DNA of 64,000 nt from Plantactinospora sp039889035 (GCA_039889035.1 JBDQQY010000004.1:62001-126000); one strand, 5' to 3'; positions 1 through 9,700 are shown, counted from the stretch's first letter. The notes: a model not told the origin generated them from the letters alone. Program-made: numbers and translations.

Positions 1-768
1 ACGGTCACCATCACCTACACCCCGACCGACGGCGGCGCCCCGGTCGAGATGGAGGTGGCGAACTTCCCCGGTGGTGGCGTCACGATGGGGATGTACAACT
101 ACGACGACTCGATCCGGGACTTCGCCCGGGCCTCCTTCCGGTACGGCCTGGACCGTGGCTACCCGGTCTACCTCTCCACCAAGAACACCATCCTCAAGGC
201 GTACGACGGCCGGTTCAAGGACATCTTCGCCGAGGTCTTCGAGGCGGAGTTCAAGTCGGAATTCGACGCCGCCGGGATCAGCTACGAGCACCGGCTGATC
301 GACGACATGGTCGCCGCCGCGCTGAAGTGGGAGGGCGGCTTCGTCTGGGCCTGCAAGAACTACGACGGTGACGTGCAGTCCGACACCGTGGCGCAGGGCT
401 TCGGCTCGCTGGGCCTGATGACCTCGGTGCTGATGACCCCGGACGGCCGTACCGTCGAGGCCGAGGCGGCGCACGGCACGGTGACCCGGCACTACCGGCA
501 GTGGCAGAAGGGCGAGAAGACCTCGACCAACCCGATCGCGTCGATCTTCGCCTGGACCCGTGGCCTGGCGCACCGGGGCAAGCTGGACGGCACCCCCGAG
601 GTGACCCGGTTCGCCGAGACCCTGGAGCAGGTCTGCGTGCAGACCGTCGAGGGTGGCCAGATGACAAAGGACCTGGCGCTGCTGATCTCCCGGGACGCCC
701 CGTGGCTGACCACCGACGAGTTCATGGCGGCCCTGGACAACAACCTGGCGCGCAAGCTCGCCGCCTGA
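1..768 (+). CDS. icd: NADP-dependent isocitrate dehydrogenase, C-terminal part
   Basis: The reading frame is open from base 1 to the TGA at 766-768, so the 5' part (roughly 150 residues) lies outside the window. The 255 residues seen match the homodimeric, eukaryote-like NADP-IDH family, which converts isocitrate to 2-oxoglutarate and CO2 in the cytosolic TCA cycle. Recognisable blocks are KNYDGDVQSD (metal/substrate Asp region), GSLGLMTSVL, and EAAHGTVTRHYR followed by TSTNPIASIFAWTRGL, the NADP-binding C-terminal part. The protein ends normally (DNNLARKLAA). An 18-bp perfect hairpin lies 18 bases after the stop, so this is probably the last gene of its transcript. Confidence 0.93.
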   Translation, partial: TVTITYTPTDGGAPVEMEVANFPGGGVTMGMYNYDDSIRDFARASFRYGLDRGYPVYLSTKNTILKAYDGRFKDIFAEVFEAEFKSEFDAAGISYEHRLIDDMVAAALKWEGGFVWACKNYDGDVQSDTVAQGFGSLGLMTSVLMTPDGRTVEAEAAHGTVTRHYRQWQKGEKTSTNPIASIFAWTRGLAHRGKLDGTPEVTRFAETLEQVCVQTVEGGQMTKDLALLISRDAPWLTTDEFMAALDNNLARKLAA

Positions 769-786
769 CCGGCGCGGTTCACGGAC

Positions 787-828
787 CTTGACGACTTGTC
801 GTCGTTCCCGCGACGACAAGTCGTCAAG
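787..828 (+). terminator. 18-bp perfect inverted repeat after icd
   Basis: The arms at 787-804 (CTTGACGACTTGTCGTCG) and 811-828 are exact reverse complements around a 6-base loop (TTCCCG). There is no T-tract, as is usual for actinobacterial terminators. Each arm contains its own near-palindrome, GACGAC-TT-GTCGTC, so a protein-binding role cannot be excluded. Confidence 0.7.
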
Positions 829-1179
829 ATCCGCCCGAGAATGCCGACGGCCCGGATGAGGGCGTCTAAGATCGCCCGGTTTGTGCCGTTACCGCCGGGC
901 GGTCGCCCTCGTTGCACAGGGTGGACGTGATGCCAGTCGCGTCCAGGAAGACCGGCCCGGTCAAGGCCGCCGCGAGAGGCCCGTACCGGATGGAACGGTC
1001 TTCCCGGCTGTTGCGCACAGCCGGCCGTCCCTTCCCTGCGGGGGGCCCTGTCCCGGGCCCCCCGCGCCCTCGTTTCCGGACCGCTGGCGACGCCGGGCCC
1101 GTGCGCCCACCGGGCGCCGAACTCCAACCGCTCGGCCCAGGCGTTTCGCCGGGGTCCGCCGCGCGGGCCTTGTCGCCGC
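829..1179. other. Intergenic stretch without a convincing gene
   Basis: Between the icd hairpin and the VOC gene no frame has gene-like composition together with a start and ribosome site. On the minus strand a frame closing with TAG at 866-868 reads about 45 plausible residues (ending GPVFLDATGITSTLCNEG... and a further dozen residues). It could be the tail of a decayed gene, but I cannot assign a family. The stretch also holds the GC-rich hairpin at 1038-1065. Confidence 0.4.
1038..1065 (-). terminator. 11-bp GC hairpin downstream of VOC gene
   Basis: GCGGGGGGCCC (1038-1048) and its exact reverse complement (1055-1065) flank a 6-base loop. The hairpin lies about 115 bases past the VOC stop codon on the minus strand and could end that transcript. 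Confidence 0.45.
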
Positions 1180-1623
1180 TCACTCCTCGATCTGGCCGAG
1201 CGTCACCCGCCCGTCCTCGGCCACCTGCCAGCCCGGGTTGTGCGCGACCTCCCAGAGCAGGTCGTTCGGGTCCGCGAAATGGCCGTGGTAGCCGCCGAAG
1301 GCGGCGTGCTGGCCGGACTTGACCACCGTCGCCCCGGCGGCGGCCGCCTGCGCGAGTACCCGGTCGACCTCCGCCGGGCTCTCGACGTTGTGCGACAGGG
1401 TGAAGCCGGTCGGGGCGGGCAGCAGCGGCGTCCCGGCGCCGAGGTCGGCGGCGAACGCCTCCGCCTCGAAGAGCCCGAGCACCACCCCGGGAGCCACCTG
1501 GAAGAAGAGGATCTCGTCCGGTACGTCCAGGGTCGGCGTCCAGCCCAGCCCGTCCACGTAGAAGTCCCTGGCCTGGTCCAGGTCCCGGGTGGCCACCGTG
1601 ATGAAGTGCACGCGTTGCTCCAT
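1180..1623 (-). CDS. VOC/glyoxalase-fold protein
   Basis: A 147-residue single-domain protein of the vicinal oxygen chelate superfamily. The N-terminal pattern VHFITVATRDLDQARDFYVDGLGW is typical of the first beta-alpha-beta-beta-beta module. The second module carries PAEVDRVLAQAAAAGATVVK and ends with GGYHGHFADPNDLLWEVAHNP. The His of GYHGHF and the Glu of LWEVAHNP sit where metal ligands usually lie. Family members include glyoxalases, dioxygenases and resistance proteins, so the substrate is not predictable. The gene is monocistronic, flanked by intergenic DNA, with GGAGGAG upstream of the ATG. Confidence 0.85.
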   Translation of the reverse strand: MEQRVHFITVATRDLDQARDFYVDGLGWTPTLDVPDEILFFQVAPGVVLGLFEAEAFAADLGAGTPLLPAPTGFTLSHNVESPAEVDRVLAQAAAAGATVVKSGQHAAFGGYHGHFADPNDLLWEVAHNPGWQVAEDGRVTLGQIEE

Positions 1624-1811
1624 GACCAGTCATTCTCCTCCCGGCGCGGTCGCGGGTGGCCGGTTCCGCCCGCACCCTCCGGCGGCGGAAGCCGGACGTG
1701 TCGTGCCGGCGTGCTGCGCACGGTCGGCGTCACCGGCGTCCGGAGGGTTGGCCGGGCCTCCCGGCGGGGCGAGCCCGACGAACCCGTTCCGGACGGACGG
1801 CACTCTGCCGG

Positions 1812-2372
1812 TCAGCGCTTGCCGTCGGTCTGCGGCCCCTCTCCCGACCCGCCCGGTGGCTTCGGGTTCAGCCCCGCGCACGCCTGCTCGGCGGCCTTGA
1901 AGGTCTCCGACTGCGGATCGAGGTCGGGCCCGCCCTCGATCCGGAGCCCGCCGTCCGGTTCCGGGTCCGGGAACCTGGGTACGCCGTTCTCCCGCATGCA
2001 CCGGGCGTACTCCCGCATCCGCTGCTGCGCCTGCGGGTCCAGCCTCGGCGGCTCACCCCCGTTCGGCAGGTACTCCTGGCACTTCTTGTGCGCCGCCTCC
2101 AGCTTCGCCCGGTCCGTGCCGTCCGGCGCCCGCATCCGGATCGCCCCGTCCTCGATCTCCGGATCGGGGAAGTTCGGCAACCCGTTGTCCCGCATGCACT
2201 GGCCGAACCGGCGTGCCCGGTCCGCATCGTTCACCGGTGCCGGTCCGGCGCCACCGCCGGCGCTGGCGGTGGGCCCGCCGGCCGTGGCGATCCCCGGGTC
2301 CCGCTCGGCGCCGCCGCATCCGGCCACCCCGACCAGCAGCAGCCCGACCAGCAGACCGGTCCTGATCCGCAT
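1812..2372 (-). CDS. Secreted lipoprotein with two CMRxNG(L/V)PxFPDP repeats
   Basis: A 186-residue protein starting MRIRTGLLVGLLLVGVAGC, a lipoprotein signal with lipobox VAGC, so it should be anchored to the outer face of the membrane. The ATG at 2372 is chosen over an in-frame start 31 codons upstream because it begins the signal peptide and has GGAGG nine bases before it. The mature part holds two copies of a motif, CMRDNGLPNFPDPEI and CMRENGVPRFPDPEP, each followed by a later Cys (HKKC, EQAC). Such proteins are common in actinobacteria beside two-component systems and efflux genes; their function is unknown. It is divergent from the response regulator 125 bp away, so the sensor pair may control it. 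Confidence 0.8.
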   Translation of the reverse strand: MRIRTGLLVGLLLVGVAGCGGAERDPGIATAGGPTASAGGGAGPAPVNDADRARRFGQCMRDNGLPNFPDPEIEDGAIRMRAPDGTDRAKLEAAHKKCQEYLPNGGEPPRLDPQAQQRMREYARCMRENGVPRFPDPEPDGGLRIEGGPDLDPQSETFKAAEQACAGLNPKPPGGSGEGPQTDGKR

Positions 2373-2497
2373 CGTGGTTCCACCTCCGTTCCGGCCGGAC
2401 GGTCGCCGGCCGTGCCGAGTAGAGCCGGCGGCACCTTTCCGGGGCGTCACGGAAAGCGTTGACACCCCGGTTACCCGGCCCGGGCCACCATGGGCGG

Positions 2498-3154
2498 ATG
2501 CGGATCCTGCTGGTCGAGGACGAACGGCTGCTCGCCGACACGGTGGCCCAGGGGTTGCGCCGGGCCGCGCACGCGGTCGACGTGGCGTACGACGGCGGTG
2601 CCGCGCTGGAGCGGGTCGGCGTGCACGACTACGACGTGGTGGTGCTCGACCGGGACCTGCCGGTGGTGCACGGCGACGAGGTCTGTCGGGCGATCGTCCG
2701 GCACGGGTCCCCGGTCCGGGTGCTGATGCTGACCGCCGCCGCCGGGATCGACGACCGGGTCACCGGGCTGGCCCTGGGCGCGGACGACTACCTGCCCAAG
2801 CCGTTCGCGTTCCGGGAACTCGCCGCCCGGGTGGCGGCGCTGGGCCGCCGGTCCCGGTCGGCCGCACCGCCGGTGCTGGAACGTGCCGGGGTACGCCTCG
2901 ACCCGCACCGCCGCGAGGTCTACCGGGACGGCCGGTACGTCCCGCTGTCCCGCAAGGAGTTCGCGGTCCTCGCCGAGCTGCTCCGCGCCGACGGTGCCGC
3001 GGTCTCCGCCGAACAGTTGCTGGAGAAGGCCTGGGACGAGCACGCCGACCCGTTCACCCACGCGGTACGGATGGCGGTCCTCAAGTTGCGCCGCAAGCTC
3101 GGCGACCCGCCGATCGTGCTGACCGAGCCGGGAGTGGGGTACCGGATCCCGTGA
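2498..3154 (+). CDS. OmpR/PhoB-family response regulator
   Basis: 218 residues. The receiver domain (1 to about 115) starts MRILLVEDERLL, with the acidic pair in VEDE, the phospho-acceptor D51 in VVLDRDLP, and the conserved Lys in YLPKPFAFREL. The C-terminal winged helix (about 125-218) has RREVYRDGRYVPLSRKEFAVLAEL, the AVRMAVLKLRRKLGD recognition region and GVGYRIP at the end. The ATG at 2498 starts exactly at the conserved MRILLVEDE, so an upstream in-frame start is rejected. The stop overlaps the kinase GTG by four bases (GTGA), indicating translational coupling. It probably binds the shared region with the divergent lipoprotein gene. Confidence 0.93.
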   Translation: MRILLVEDERLLADTVAQGLRRAAHAVDVAYDGGAALERVGVHDYDVVVLDRDLPVVHGDEVCRAIVRHGSPVRVLMLTAAAGIDDRVTGLALGADDYLPKPFAFRELAARVAALGRRSRSAAPPVLERAGVRLDPHRREVYRDGRYVPLSRKEFAVLAELLRADGAAVSAEQLLEKAWDEHADPFTHAVRMAVLKLRRKLGDPPIVLTEPGVGYRIP

Positions 3155-4371
3155 GACGTCTCTCGCCGGCCAGGTTGACCATCCGGGCTCGGCTCACCCT
3201 GGTCTACGGCGGGTTGTTCCTGCTCGCCGGCCTGCTGCTGCTCGGCGTGACGTATGCCCTGATGTCGCAGCGGCTGCCGCAGAACTCCACTTTCTCGTTC
3301 ACCCGGGACGGGCCGGCCCCCGGGGGTCCGACGCCGTCGGCGGCTGCTGACGCCGTCGTCGTCGCTCCGCTGAAGGGCGGCGGGGTCGGGCTGCCGCCGG
3401 ACGAGCTGGAGCAGGTGACCCGGGCGGCCGACCAGGCCCGGCAGGACGCCCTGGAGGCGCTGCTCACCCAGGGCGGTATCGCGCTGGTCGTGGTCGGTGT
3501 CGCCGCGATCGCCTTCGGCTGGCTGATCGCCGGCCGGCTGCTCCAGCCGCTGCACCGGGTCACCGAGACCGCCCAGCGGATCACCAGCGCGCCGGATGCC
3601 GATCGCGGCCTGCACGAGCGGATCGCCCTGACCGGGCCGCCGGACGAGATCAGGGAACTCGCCGACACCTTCGACCTGATGCTGGCCCGGCTGGACCACG
3701 CGTTCGACAGCCAGCGGCGGTTCATCGGCAACGCGTCGCACGAACTGCGTACCCCGCTGACGCTGAACCGGACCCTGCTGGAGGTGATGCTCGACCGTGG
3801 CTCGGCCTCGCCCGAACTGCGCCAACTCGGCGGGACGCTGCTGGCGATCAACGCCCGGCACGAACGGCTGATCGACGGGCTCCTGTTGCTGGCCCGATCG
3901 GAGGGCGAGGTGGCCGAACGCTCCTATGTAGACCTGGCCGACGTGCTGGAACACGTCGTCGCGCAGCTGCCGCCCGGCCCGGTGACCGTACGCGCCGAGG
4001 CGGCCGAGGCGCCCACCACCGGCAGTTCGGTGCTGCTGGAACGACTGGTGCAGAACCTGGTCGAGAACGGCGTCCGGCACAACATCCCCGAACACGGCTG
4101 GGTACGGGCCGGCAGCGGTACCGGCCCGGAGGGCACGGTCTGGTTCCGGGTGGAGAACACCGGGCCGGTGGTGCCGCGGTACGAGATACCGAGCCTGTTC
4201 GAACCGTTCCGGCGGCTCGGCGGCGACCGGCTCGCCGGCAACCCGCCCGGCGCCGGGCTCGGGCTGTCGATCGTCCGAGCGGTTGCCCGGGCACACGGCG
4301 GCACGGTGGAGGCCGAACCCCGACCCGGCGGCGGCCTGGTGGTCACGGTGACTCTCCGCACGGCGCACTGA
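3151..4371 (+). CDS. Two-component sensor histidine kinase
   Basis: 406 residues from the GTG overlapping the response regulator stop. A first membrane helix spans about 14-37. A Pro/Gly-rich extracytoplasmic loop of about 70 residues follows, then a second helix at about 109-130 and a HAMP linker. The HisKA box is GNASHELRTPLT with phospho-acceptor H197. The HATPase domain has NLVENGVRHN (N box) and GAGLGLSIVRAVARAHGG (G2 region). The small extracellular loop has no recognisable sensor fold, so the stimulus is unknown. It should phosphorylate D51 of the partner encoded immediately upstream. A much longer open frame runs through from 1240 but only this part is coding. Confidence 0.93.
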   Translation: MRRLSPARLTIRARLTLVYGGLFLLAGLLLLGVTYALMSQRLPQNSTFSFTRDGPAPGGPTPSAAADAVVVAPLKGGGVGLPPDELEQVTRAADQARQDALEALLTQGGIALVVVGVAAIAFGWLIAGRLLQPLHRVTETAQRITSAPDADRGLHERIALTGPPDEIRELADTFDLMLARLDHAFDSQRRFIGNASHELRTPLTLNRTLLEVMLDRGSASPELRQLGGTLLAINARHERLIDGLLLLARSEGEVAERSYVDLADVLEHVVAQLPPGPVTVRAEAAEAPTTGSSVLLERLVQNLVENGVRHNIPEHGWVRAGSGTGPEGTVWFRVENTGPVVPRYEIPSLFEPFRRLGGDRLAGNPPGAGLGLSIVRAVARAHGGTVEAEPRPGGGLVVTVTLRTAH

Positions 4372-4620
4372 CCGACTCGCCGCCGCTGCCGGGTCAGCGC
4401 ATGCGTCGGGCAGCGCCGCCGTCCGTCGCCGCTGGCAGCCGAGCGCCCGGCCGCTGCCGGCGGTCACCGCGTCGCCCCTGGCACCGGGGTTGGTGGCGCC
4501 GTTGTCCGAGGTTGATTGTCCGGGGCGCCGAGCCGAAGCCGGACAACCCGCAGCCGACTAGACATCGGGGCAGCGGGTCCGACGACGGGCCCCGCACCAG
4601 CAGCGGGAGGAATACCCATC

Positions 4621-5532
4621 ATGATCAGAAATCTCGTCCGGCGGAGACGGCGTCTGCTTCCGGCGTCGCTCGGGGTACTGCTGACCCTGACGGCGCTCGT
4701 GGCCGGGCCGGCGGCACCGGCGGCGGCCGGGTCGGCGGACCGGGCATCGATCCAGGCACCCACGCTCCGGTTCAACGCGATCTGGGAACCGGGTACCGAC
4801 AATCGCGCCTGGGTGCACACCTGGACCGCCCAGGACCTGCTCGCCCGCAACGGCGAGCTGTTCAACCAGGGCTGGCGGATCGACTCGCTGACCGCGGTCA
4901 AGGACATCAACGGGGAACTGCGGTACAACGCGATCTGGAAGCCGGGCAGCGGTCTGAGCCCGGTCGTGATCGGCTGGACCGAACAGCAGTTCTTCGCGCA
5001 GGTCTCGACGTACTGGAGCCAGGGCCTGCGGCCGTGGCGGATCAACCGCTACCCGCACGCCGGGGGCTTCCACTACGACGCCATCTTCAAGCCGGGCAAC
5101 GACGGCCGGCGGTGGGTCGTGGACTGGACCCGGGCGGACCTGCTGGCCGAGGACGCCAGGATGCGCGCCCAGGGCTACCGGTTGATCCAGGCGACCGGGG
5201 TGGCGCAGAACAACCCGATCAGCACCGACATCCGGTACGTCGGGATCTGGATGCCGGGCACCGACACCCGGCCCACCCTGTTCGGCGGCACCTGGGACGA
5301 GATCGCGCAGGCGAGCGGCAACCACTGGGCCAGCGGCTACCGGATGAAGTATCTGAGCAGCTATCTGACCAACACCGGCCACGTGCGCTACGACGCGATC
5401 TGGGAGCCGGGCAACGACGGCCGGCCGGTCATCTCCGGCTGGAACGCAGACGGCTTCGCCGCGAAGAACGCGGAGTTCTGGGCGGCCGGTTACCGGCCGA
5501 CGGTGTTGCACAGCTACCTCGGCCCGAACTGA
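4621..5532 (+). CDS. Secreted protein of five about-50-residue tandem repeats (BTRD1-like)
   Basis: 303 residues. The start ATG at 4621 follows GGGAGG and begins a twin-Arg-rich signal peptide (MIRNLVRRRRRLLPASLGVLL, cleavage near PAAPAAAG). The mature part is five copies of one unit: RFNAIWEPG, RYNAIWKPG, HYDAIFKPG, RYVGIWMPG, RYDAIWEPG. Each is followed by a W-containing strand (HTWTAQDLL, IGWTEQQFF, VDWTRADLL) and a (Q/A)GW/YR...L end. The pattern resembles the bacterial tandem repeat domain BTRD1 found in secreted hydrolases and polyglycine-hydrolase-like proteins. No catalytic domain is attached, so binding or scaffold roles are as likely as enzymatic ones. A strong hairpin follows. Confidence 0.75.
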   Translation: MIRNLVRRRRRLLPASLGVLLTLTALVAGPAAPAAAGSADRASIQAPTLRFNAIWEPGTDNRAWVHTWTAQDLLARNGELFNQGWRIDSLTAVKDINGELRYNAIWKPGSGLSPVVIGWTEQQFFAQVSTYWSQGLRPWRINRYPHAGGFHYDAIFKPGNDGRRWVVDWTRADLLAEDARMRAQGYRLIQATGVAQNNPISTDIRYVGIWMPGTDTRPTLFGGTWDEIAQASGNHWASGYRMKYLSSYLTNTGHVRYDAIWEPGNDGRPVISGWNADGFAAKNAEFWAAGYRPTVLHSYLGPN

Positions 5533-5566
5533 CCACCGGTCCGCCTCCAATGAACCGGCGGCGGTG

Positions 5567-5615
5567 CCCGAGGGCCGGGCGGTGGCGTCCCGCACGCCAC
5601 CGCCCGGCTCTCGGG
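5567..5615. terminator. 22-bp hairpin between convergent genes
   Basis: The arms at 5567-5588 and 5594-5615 pair over 22 bases with one G-U pair and a 5-base loop. It sits between the convergent repeat-protein gene and galT and is well placed to stop transcription from both sides. Confidence 0.8.
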
Positions 5616-5719
5616 TCAGCCCCGGCCACGTTCGCCAGGTGCAGCCGCCCCGCCCGGCGGAGCCGGTCATGCGGCGAGCCTACGGCCGGGCACCGACAGA
5701 ACCGGTCGGCGTACCCGAC

Positions 5720-6799
<1,080 letters not shown>

Positions 6800-6802
6800 G
6801 GC

Positions 6803-6923
6803 GCCACCTCACGGAGCAGTCTCACGGTGTTACCTCACAGAGCAGTCTCACGGTGTTACCTCGCAGAACAGTCTCACGGTGTTACCTCACAGAGCAGTCT
6901 CACGGTGTTACCTCGCAGAGCAG
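6803..6923 (-). repeat. 26-bp tandem repeats forming four chained mini-ORFs between deoR and galT
   Basis: Four units (6803-6828, 6829-6854, 6855-6880, 6881-6906) plus a partial fifth (6907-6923), which is the end of deoR itself. On the minus strand each unit creates a 9-codon ORF, VRLLCEVTP or a variant (VRLFCEVTP, VRLLREVAP): 6903-6874, 6877-6848, 6851-6822 and 6825-6796. Each GTG overlaps the preceding stop as GTGA, and each has GAGG exactly seven bases before the next GTG. The first overlaps the deoR stop and the last overlaps the galT GTG. The unit length of 26 equals ten codons minus the four-base overlap, so gain or loss of units keeps the chain intact. Confidence 0.9.
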
Positions 6924-7679
6924 TAGATCCGGTACGTGCGCCCGGAGGATCTCCCGGGCCGGTTCGGGCAGGCCGGTGTCGGAGACCACGGTGTGCGCCT
7001 CGGCCAGTCCGGCGAAGGACGAGATGCCGACCGTCGCCCACTTGGTGGAGTCGGCCAGCACCACCAGCCGGTCCGCCGCGGCCAGCAGCGCCCGGTTGGT
7101 CTCCGCCTCCAGCAGGTTCGGGGTGGTGAACCCGGCCCGCTCGCTCATCCCGTGCACCCCGAGGAAGACCAGGTCCAGGTGGAGCGAGCGGATGGTGGCC
7201 ACCGCCACCGGCCCGACCAGCGCGTCGGACGGGGTACGTACCCCGCCGGTGAGCACCACCGTCTGGTCCGGCCGGCCGGCCCGGTGCAGGATCTCGGCGA
7301 CCGGGATCGAGTTGGTGACCACGGTCAGCGCCGGTACCCCGGCCAGCCGGCGGGCGAGTTCGGCGGTGGTCGTACCCGCGGAGAGCGCGACCGCCATCCC
7401 GGGGGTGACCAGTCGGGCGGCCTCGGCCGCGATCGCGGCCTTCTCGGCCCGCTGCCGCACCGACTTGACCGCGAAGCCCGGCTCGTCGGTCGAGCCGGGC
7501 CGGGCGCTGGTCGCCCCGCCGTGCACCTTGGCCAGCAGGCCGCGTTCGGCCAGCGCCTCCAGGTCGCGCCGGATGGTCATGTCGGAGACGCCGAACTCAC
7601 CGGCCAGCTCGGTCACCCGGACCCCGCCGGTGGCCCGGACCCGGTCGAGGATCGCCTCCTGGCGCTGCTGGGCCAGCAT
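6900..7679 (-). CDS. DeoR-family transcriptional repressor
   Basis: 259 residues. The N-terminal DeoR helix-turn-helix reads RQEAILDRVRATGGVRVTELAGEFGVSDMTIRRDLEALAERGLL (split here for reading: RVTELAGEFGVSDMTIRRDL is the core). It is followed by KVHGGATS and a DeoR sugar-phosphate sensor domain (SAGTTTAELARRLA, TNSIPVAEIL, FLGVHGMSERAGFTTPN, ADSTKWATVGISSFA). Family members are released from DNA by phosphorylated sugars. Its place between beta-galactosidase and galT suggests a galactose-derived inducer. The ATG overlaps the beta-galactosidase stop by one base (TGATG). The last codons (LLCEVTP) are the source of the downstream tandem repeats. Confidence 0.9.
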   Translation of the reverse strand: MLAQQRQEAILDRVRATGGVRVTELAGEFGVSDMTIRRDLEALAERGLLAKVHGGATSARPGSTDEPGFAVKSVRQRAEKAAIAAEAARLVTPGMAVALSAGTTTAELARRLAGVPALTVVTNSIPVAEILHRAGRPDQTVVLTGGVRTPSDALVGPVAVATIRSLHLDLVFLGVHGMSERAGFTTPNLLEAETNRALLAAADRLVVLADSTKWATVGISSFAGLAEAHTVVSDTGLPEPAREILRAHVPDLLLCEVTP

Positions 7680-9700
7680 CAGGCTGTCCCGCTCGCTTCC
7701 GGCTCCGGGCGCTGCGCCAGTACCGCGACGCCGTGCGGCTCGACCCGGGTCGGCCCGGCCCACCGGGTGCCGGTCAACAGGTCGGTCCCGGCCGCGTCGA
7801 CCTCCGCCGGCCGGTCGGAGCGGTTGAACAGGAAGAGGTACGAGCGGCCGTCCGGGTGCCGCCGCCGGATCTGCTCCACCCCAAGTACGGCCGGCCCGGC
7901 CGGAGCGGCACCGGCCTCGCCGGCCACCCGCGCCAGCAGCCGGCCCAGCGCGGCCTGCTCCAGCCGGGTGCCGAGATACCAGGCCGCCCCGCCGTCCCCG
8001 GTCCGCCGGGTGACCGCCGGAGTGCCGGCGACCGGCCCGTTGTCGTAGCTGACCAGCGCCTCGGCGTCGGGCGCGGCCAGCGCCTCGGTCCAGACCGCCG
8101 CCGAGGTGCCGTCGTCCAGGCGTACCGTGCCGGCGGCGGGGAGCGGGTAGAACTCCTCGACCCGGATGCCGAGCAGCTCGGCGAAGGCACCCGGCAGCGG
8201 GGCCGGTCGGACCCGGTCGCACTCGTCCACCAGCCCGCTGTACGGGCCGACCACCAGGGTGCCGCCGGAGCGGACGTACCCGGTCAGGTTGCCGATCGCG
8301 GCGTCGTCGACCAGGTAGAGCGCGGGGGCGAGCACCAGCTTGTAGCCGGTCAGGTCGGCGCCGGGCGGGGCCAGGTCGGCGGTGATCCCGGCCCGCCAGA
8401 GTGCGCTGTGCCAGCGGCGGATCTCGTCGAAGGCCAGCATGTCGGTGCTCGGCTGGTTGGCCGCCTCCTGGGCCCAGACGGATGAGTAGTCCAGCAGCAC
8501 CGCGACCTCGGCTTCGGTGCGGGAGCCCTCGATCTCGGCCAGCGCCCGCAGGTGCCGGCCGAGCTGGACCACCTCGCGCCAGATCTTCGAGTCGGTGCCG
8601 GCGTGCGGCAGCATCGCCGAGTGCCACTTCTCCGAGCCGGCCCGGCTGGCCCGCCACTGGAAGAAGAGCGCCCCCTCGGAGCCCCGGGCGACGTGCGCCA
8701 GCGCGTCCTGGCCGAGCTGCCCGGCCGGCTTGGCCAGGTTGCGCGGCTGCCAGTTGACCGCGCTGGTGGAGTGCTCCATCAGCAGCCACGGGCCGCCGGC
8801 CAGCGACCGGCTCAGGTCGGCGGCGAAGGCGATCTGGGCCGGCGGTTCGAGCGGGTGCTCGCCGAGCAGGTAGTGGTCGTTGGAGAGCAGCCGGTCCGGG
8901 CCGGTCAGCTCCCGGCCCCAGGCCCAGTAGTCCAGGTTGACGCAGCTCGCCGTCATCAGGTTGGTGGTCACCGGGATTCCGGGAGAGAGCCGGTGCAGTG
9001 CGTCGCGTTCGGCGGTGAAGCAGGCCAGGTGCTCGTCCGAGCTGAACCGCTTGAAGTCCAGCACCTGGGCGGGGTTGGACGAGGTCGGGGTGGCCCGGGG
9101 CGGCTGCACCTGCGCCCAGTCGGTGTAGGTCTGCGACCAGAACGCCGTACCCCAGGCCGCGTTGAGGCCGTCGAGGTCGCCGTACCGGTGCCGCAGCCAG
9201 CCGCGGAACGCCTCGGCCGAGGTGTCGCAGTAGCAGTGCGCGTTGTGGCAGGCGTACTCGTTGTGCACGTGCCAGACGGCCAGCGCCGGGTGGTCCGCGT
9301 AACGCCGGCCGAGCTGCTCGGTCAGCGCCAGGGCGGCCCGGCGGTAGACGGGTGAGCTGGCGCAGATCGCCTGCCGGCTGCCGTACGTCAGCCGCCGCCC
9401 GTCCGCGTCCACCGGCAGGGTGTCGGGGTGGGCGTGGGAGAACCACGGCGGTGGCGAGGCGGTGGCGGTGGCCAGGCAGACCTTGATCCCCCCGGCGTGC
9501 AGCATGTCCATGATCCGGTCCAGCCGCTCGAAGTCGTACCGCCCGGGGGCCGGTTCGAGCCAGGCCCAGGCGAAGACGCCGACGGTGACCAGGGTGACCC
9601 CGGCCTCCCGCATCAGCGCCACGTCCTGCGGCCAGACCTCCTCGGGCCACTGCTCCGGGTTGTAGTCCCCGCCGTAGCTCAGGCCCTCGACGTTCGACAC
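7679..9700 (-). CDS. Glycoside hydrolase family 42 beta-galactosidase
   Basis: About 673 residues from the GTG at 9700 (VSNVEGLSYGGDYNPEQWP), chosen because family homology starts there; an in-frame start exists 22 codons upstream. The TIM-barrel domain has the acid/base Glu in WHVHNEY (E148) and the nucleophile in LLMEHSTSAVNWQ (E309). The CHNAHCYC cluster resembles the structural zinc site of GH42. The trimerisation domain (VAVLLDYSSVWAQ... LDYSSVWA) and a C-terminal beta domain follow. There is no signal peptide, so the enzyme is cytoplasmic and splits imported galactosides. It is the first gene of the bgal-deoR-galT operon. It ends TGATG on deoR. Confidence 0.93.
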   Translation of the reverse strand: MSNVEGLSYGGDYNPEQWPEEVWPQDVALMREAGVTLVTVGVFAWAWLEPAPGRYDFERLDRIMDMLHAGGIKVCLATATASPPPWFSHAHPDTLPVDADGRRLTYGSRQAICASSPVYRRAALALTEQLGRRYADHPALAVWHVHNEYACHNAHCYCDTSAEAFRGWLRHRYGDLDGLNAAWGTAFWSQTYTDWAQVQPPRATPTSSNPAQVLDFKRFSSDEHLACFTAERDALHRLSPGIPVTTNLMTASCVNLDYWAWGRELTGPDRLLSNDHYLLGEHPLEPPAQIAFAADLSRSLAGGPWLLMEHSTSAVNWQPRNLAKPAGQLGQDALAHVARGSEGALFFQWRASRAGSEKWHSAMLPHAGTDSKIWREVVQLGRHLRALAEIEGSRTEAEVAVLLDYSSVWAQEAANQPSTDMLAFDEIRRWHSALWRAGITADLAPPGADLTGYKLVLAPALYLVDDAAIGNLTGYVRSGGTLVVGPYSGLVDECDRVRPAPLPGAFAELLGIRVEEFYPLPAAGTVRLDDGTSAAVWTEALAAPDAEALVSYDNGPVAGTPAVTRRTGDGGAAWYLGTRLEQAALGRLLARVAGEAGAAPAGPAVLGVEQIRRRHPDGRSYLFLFNRSDRPAEVDAAGTDLLTGTRWAGPTRVEPHGVAVLAQRPEPEASGTA

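Noticed and set aside
912..1322. Plus-strand frame of 136 codons upstream of the VOC gene
   Set aside because: Arg/Pro-rich, overlaps the antisense of the VOC gene and has no ribosome site.
1240..3150. Upstream extension of the histidine kinase frame
   Set aside because: The frame stays open by base composition through the VOC gene, the lipoprotein and the response regulator; the kinase start in GTGA overlap is clear.
6803..6923. CRISPR array or phage attachment site for the 26-bp repeats
   Set aside because: Units are directly contiguous without spacers and their structure is explained by the start/stop chain.
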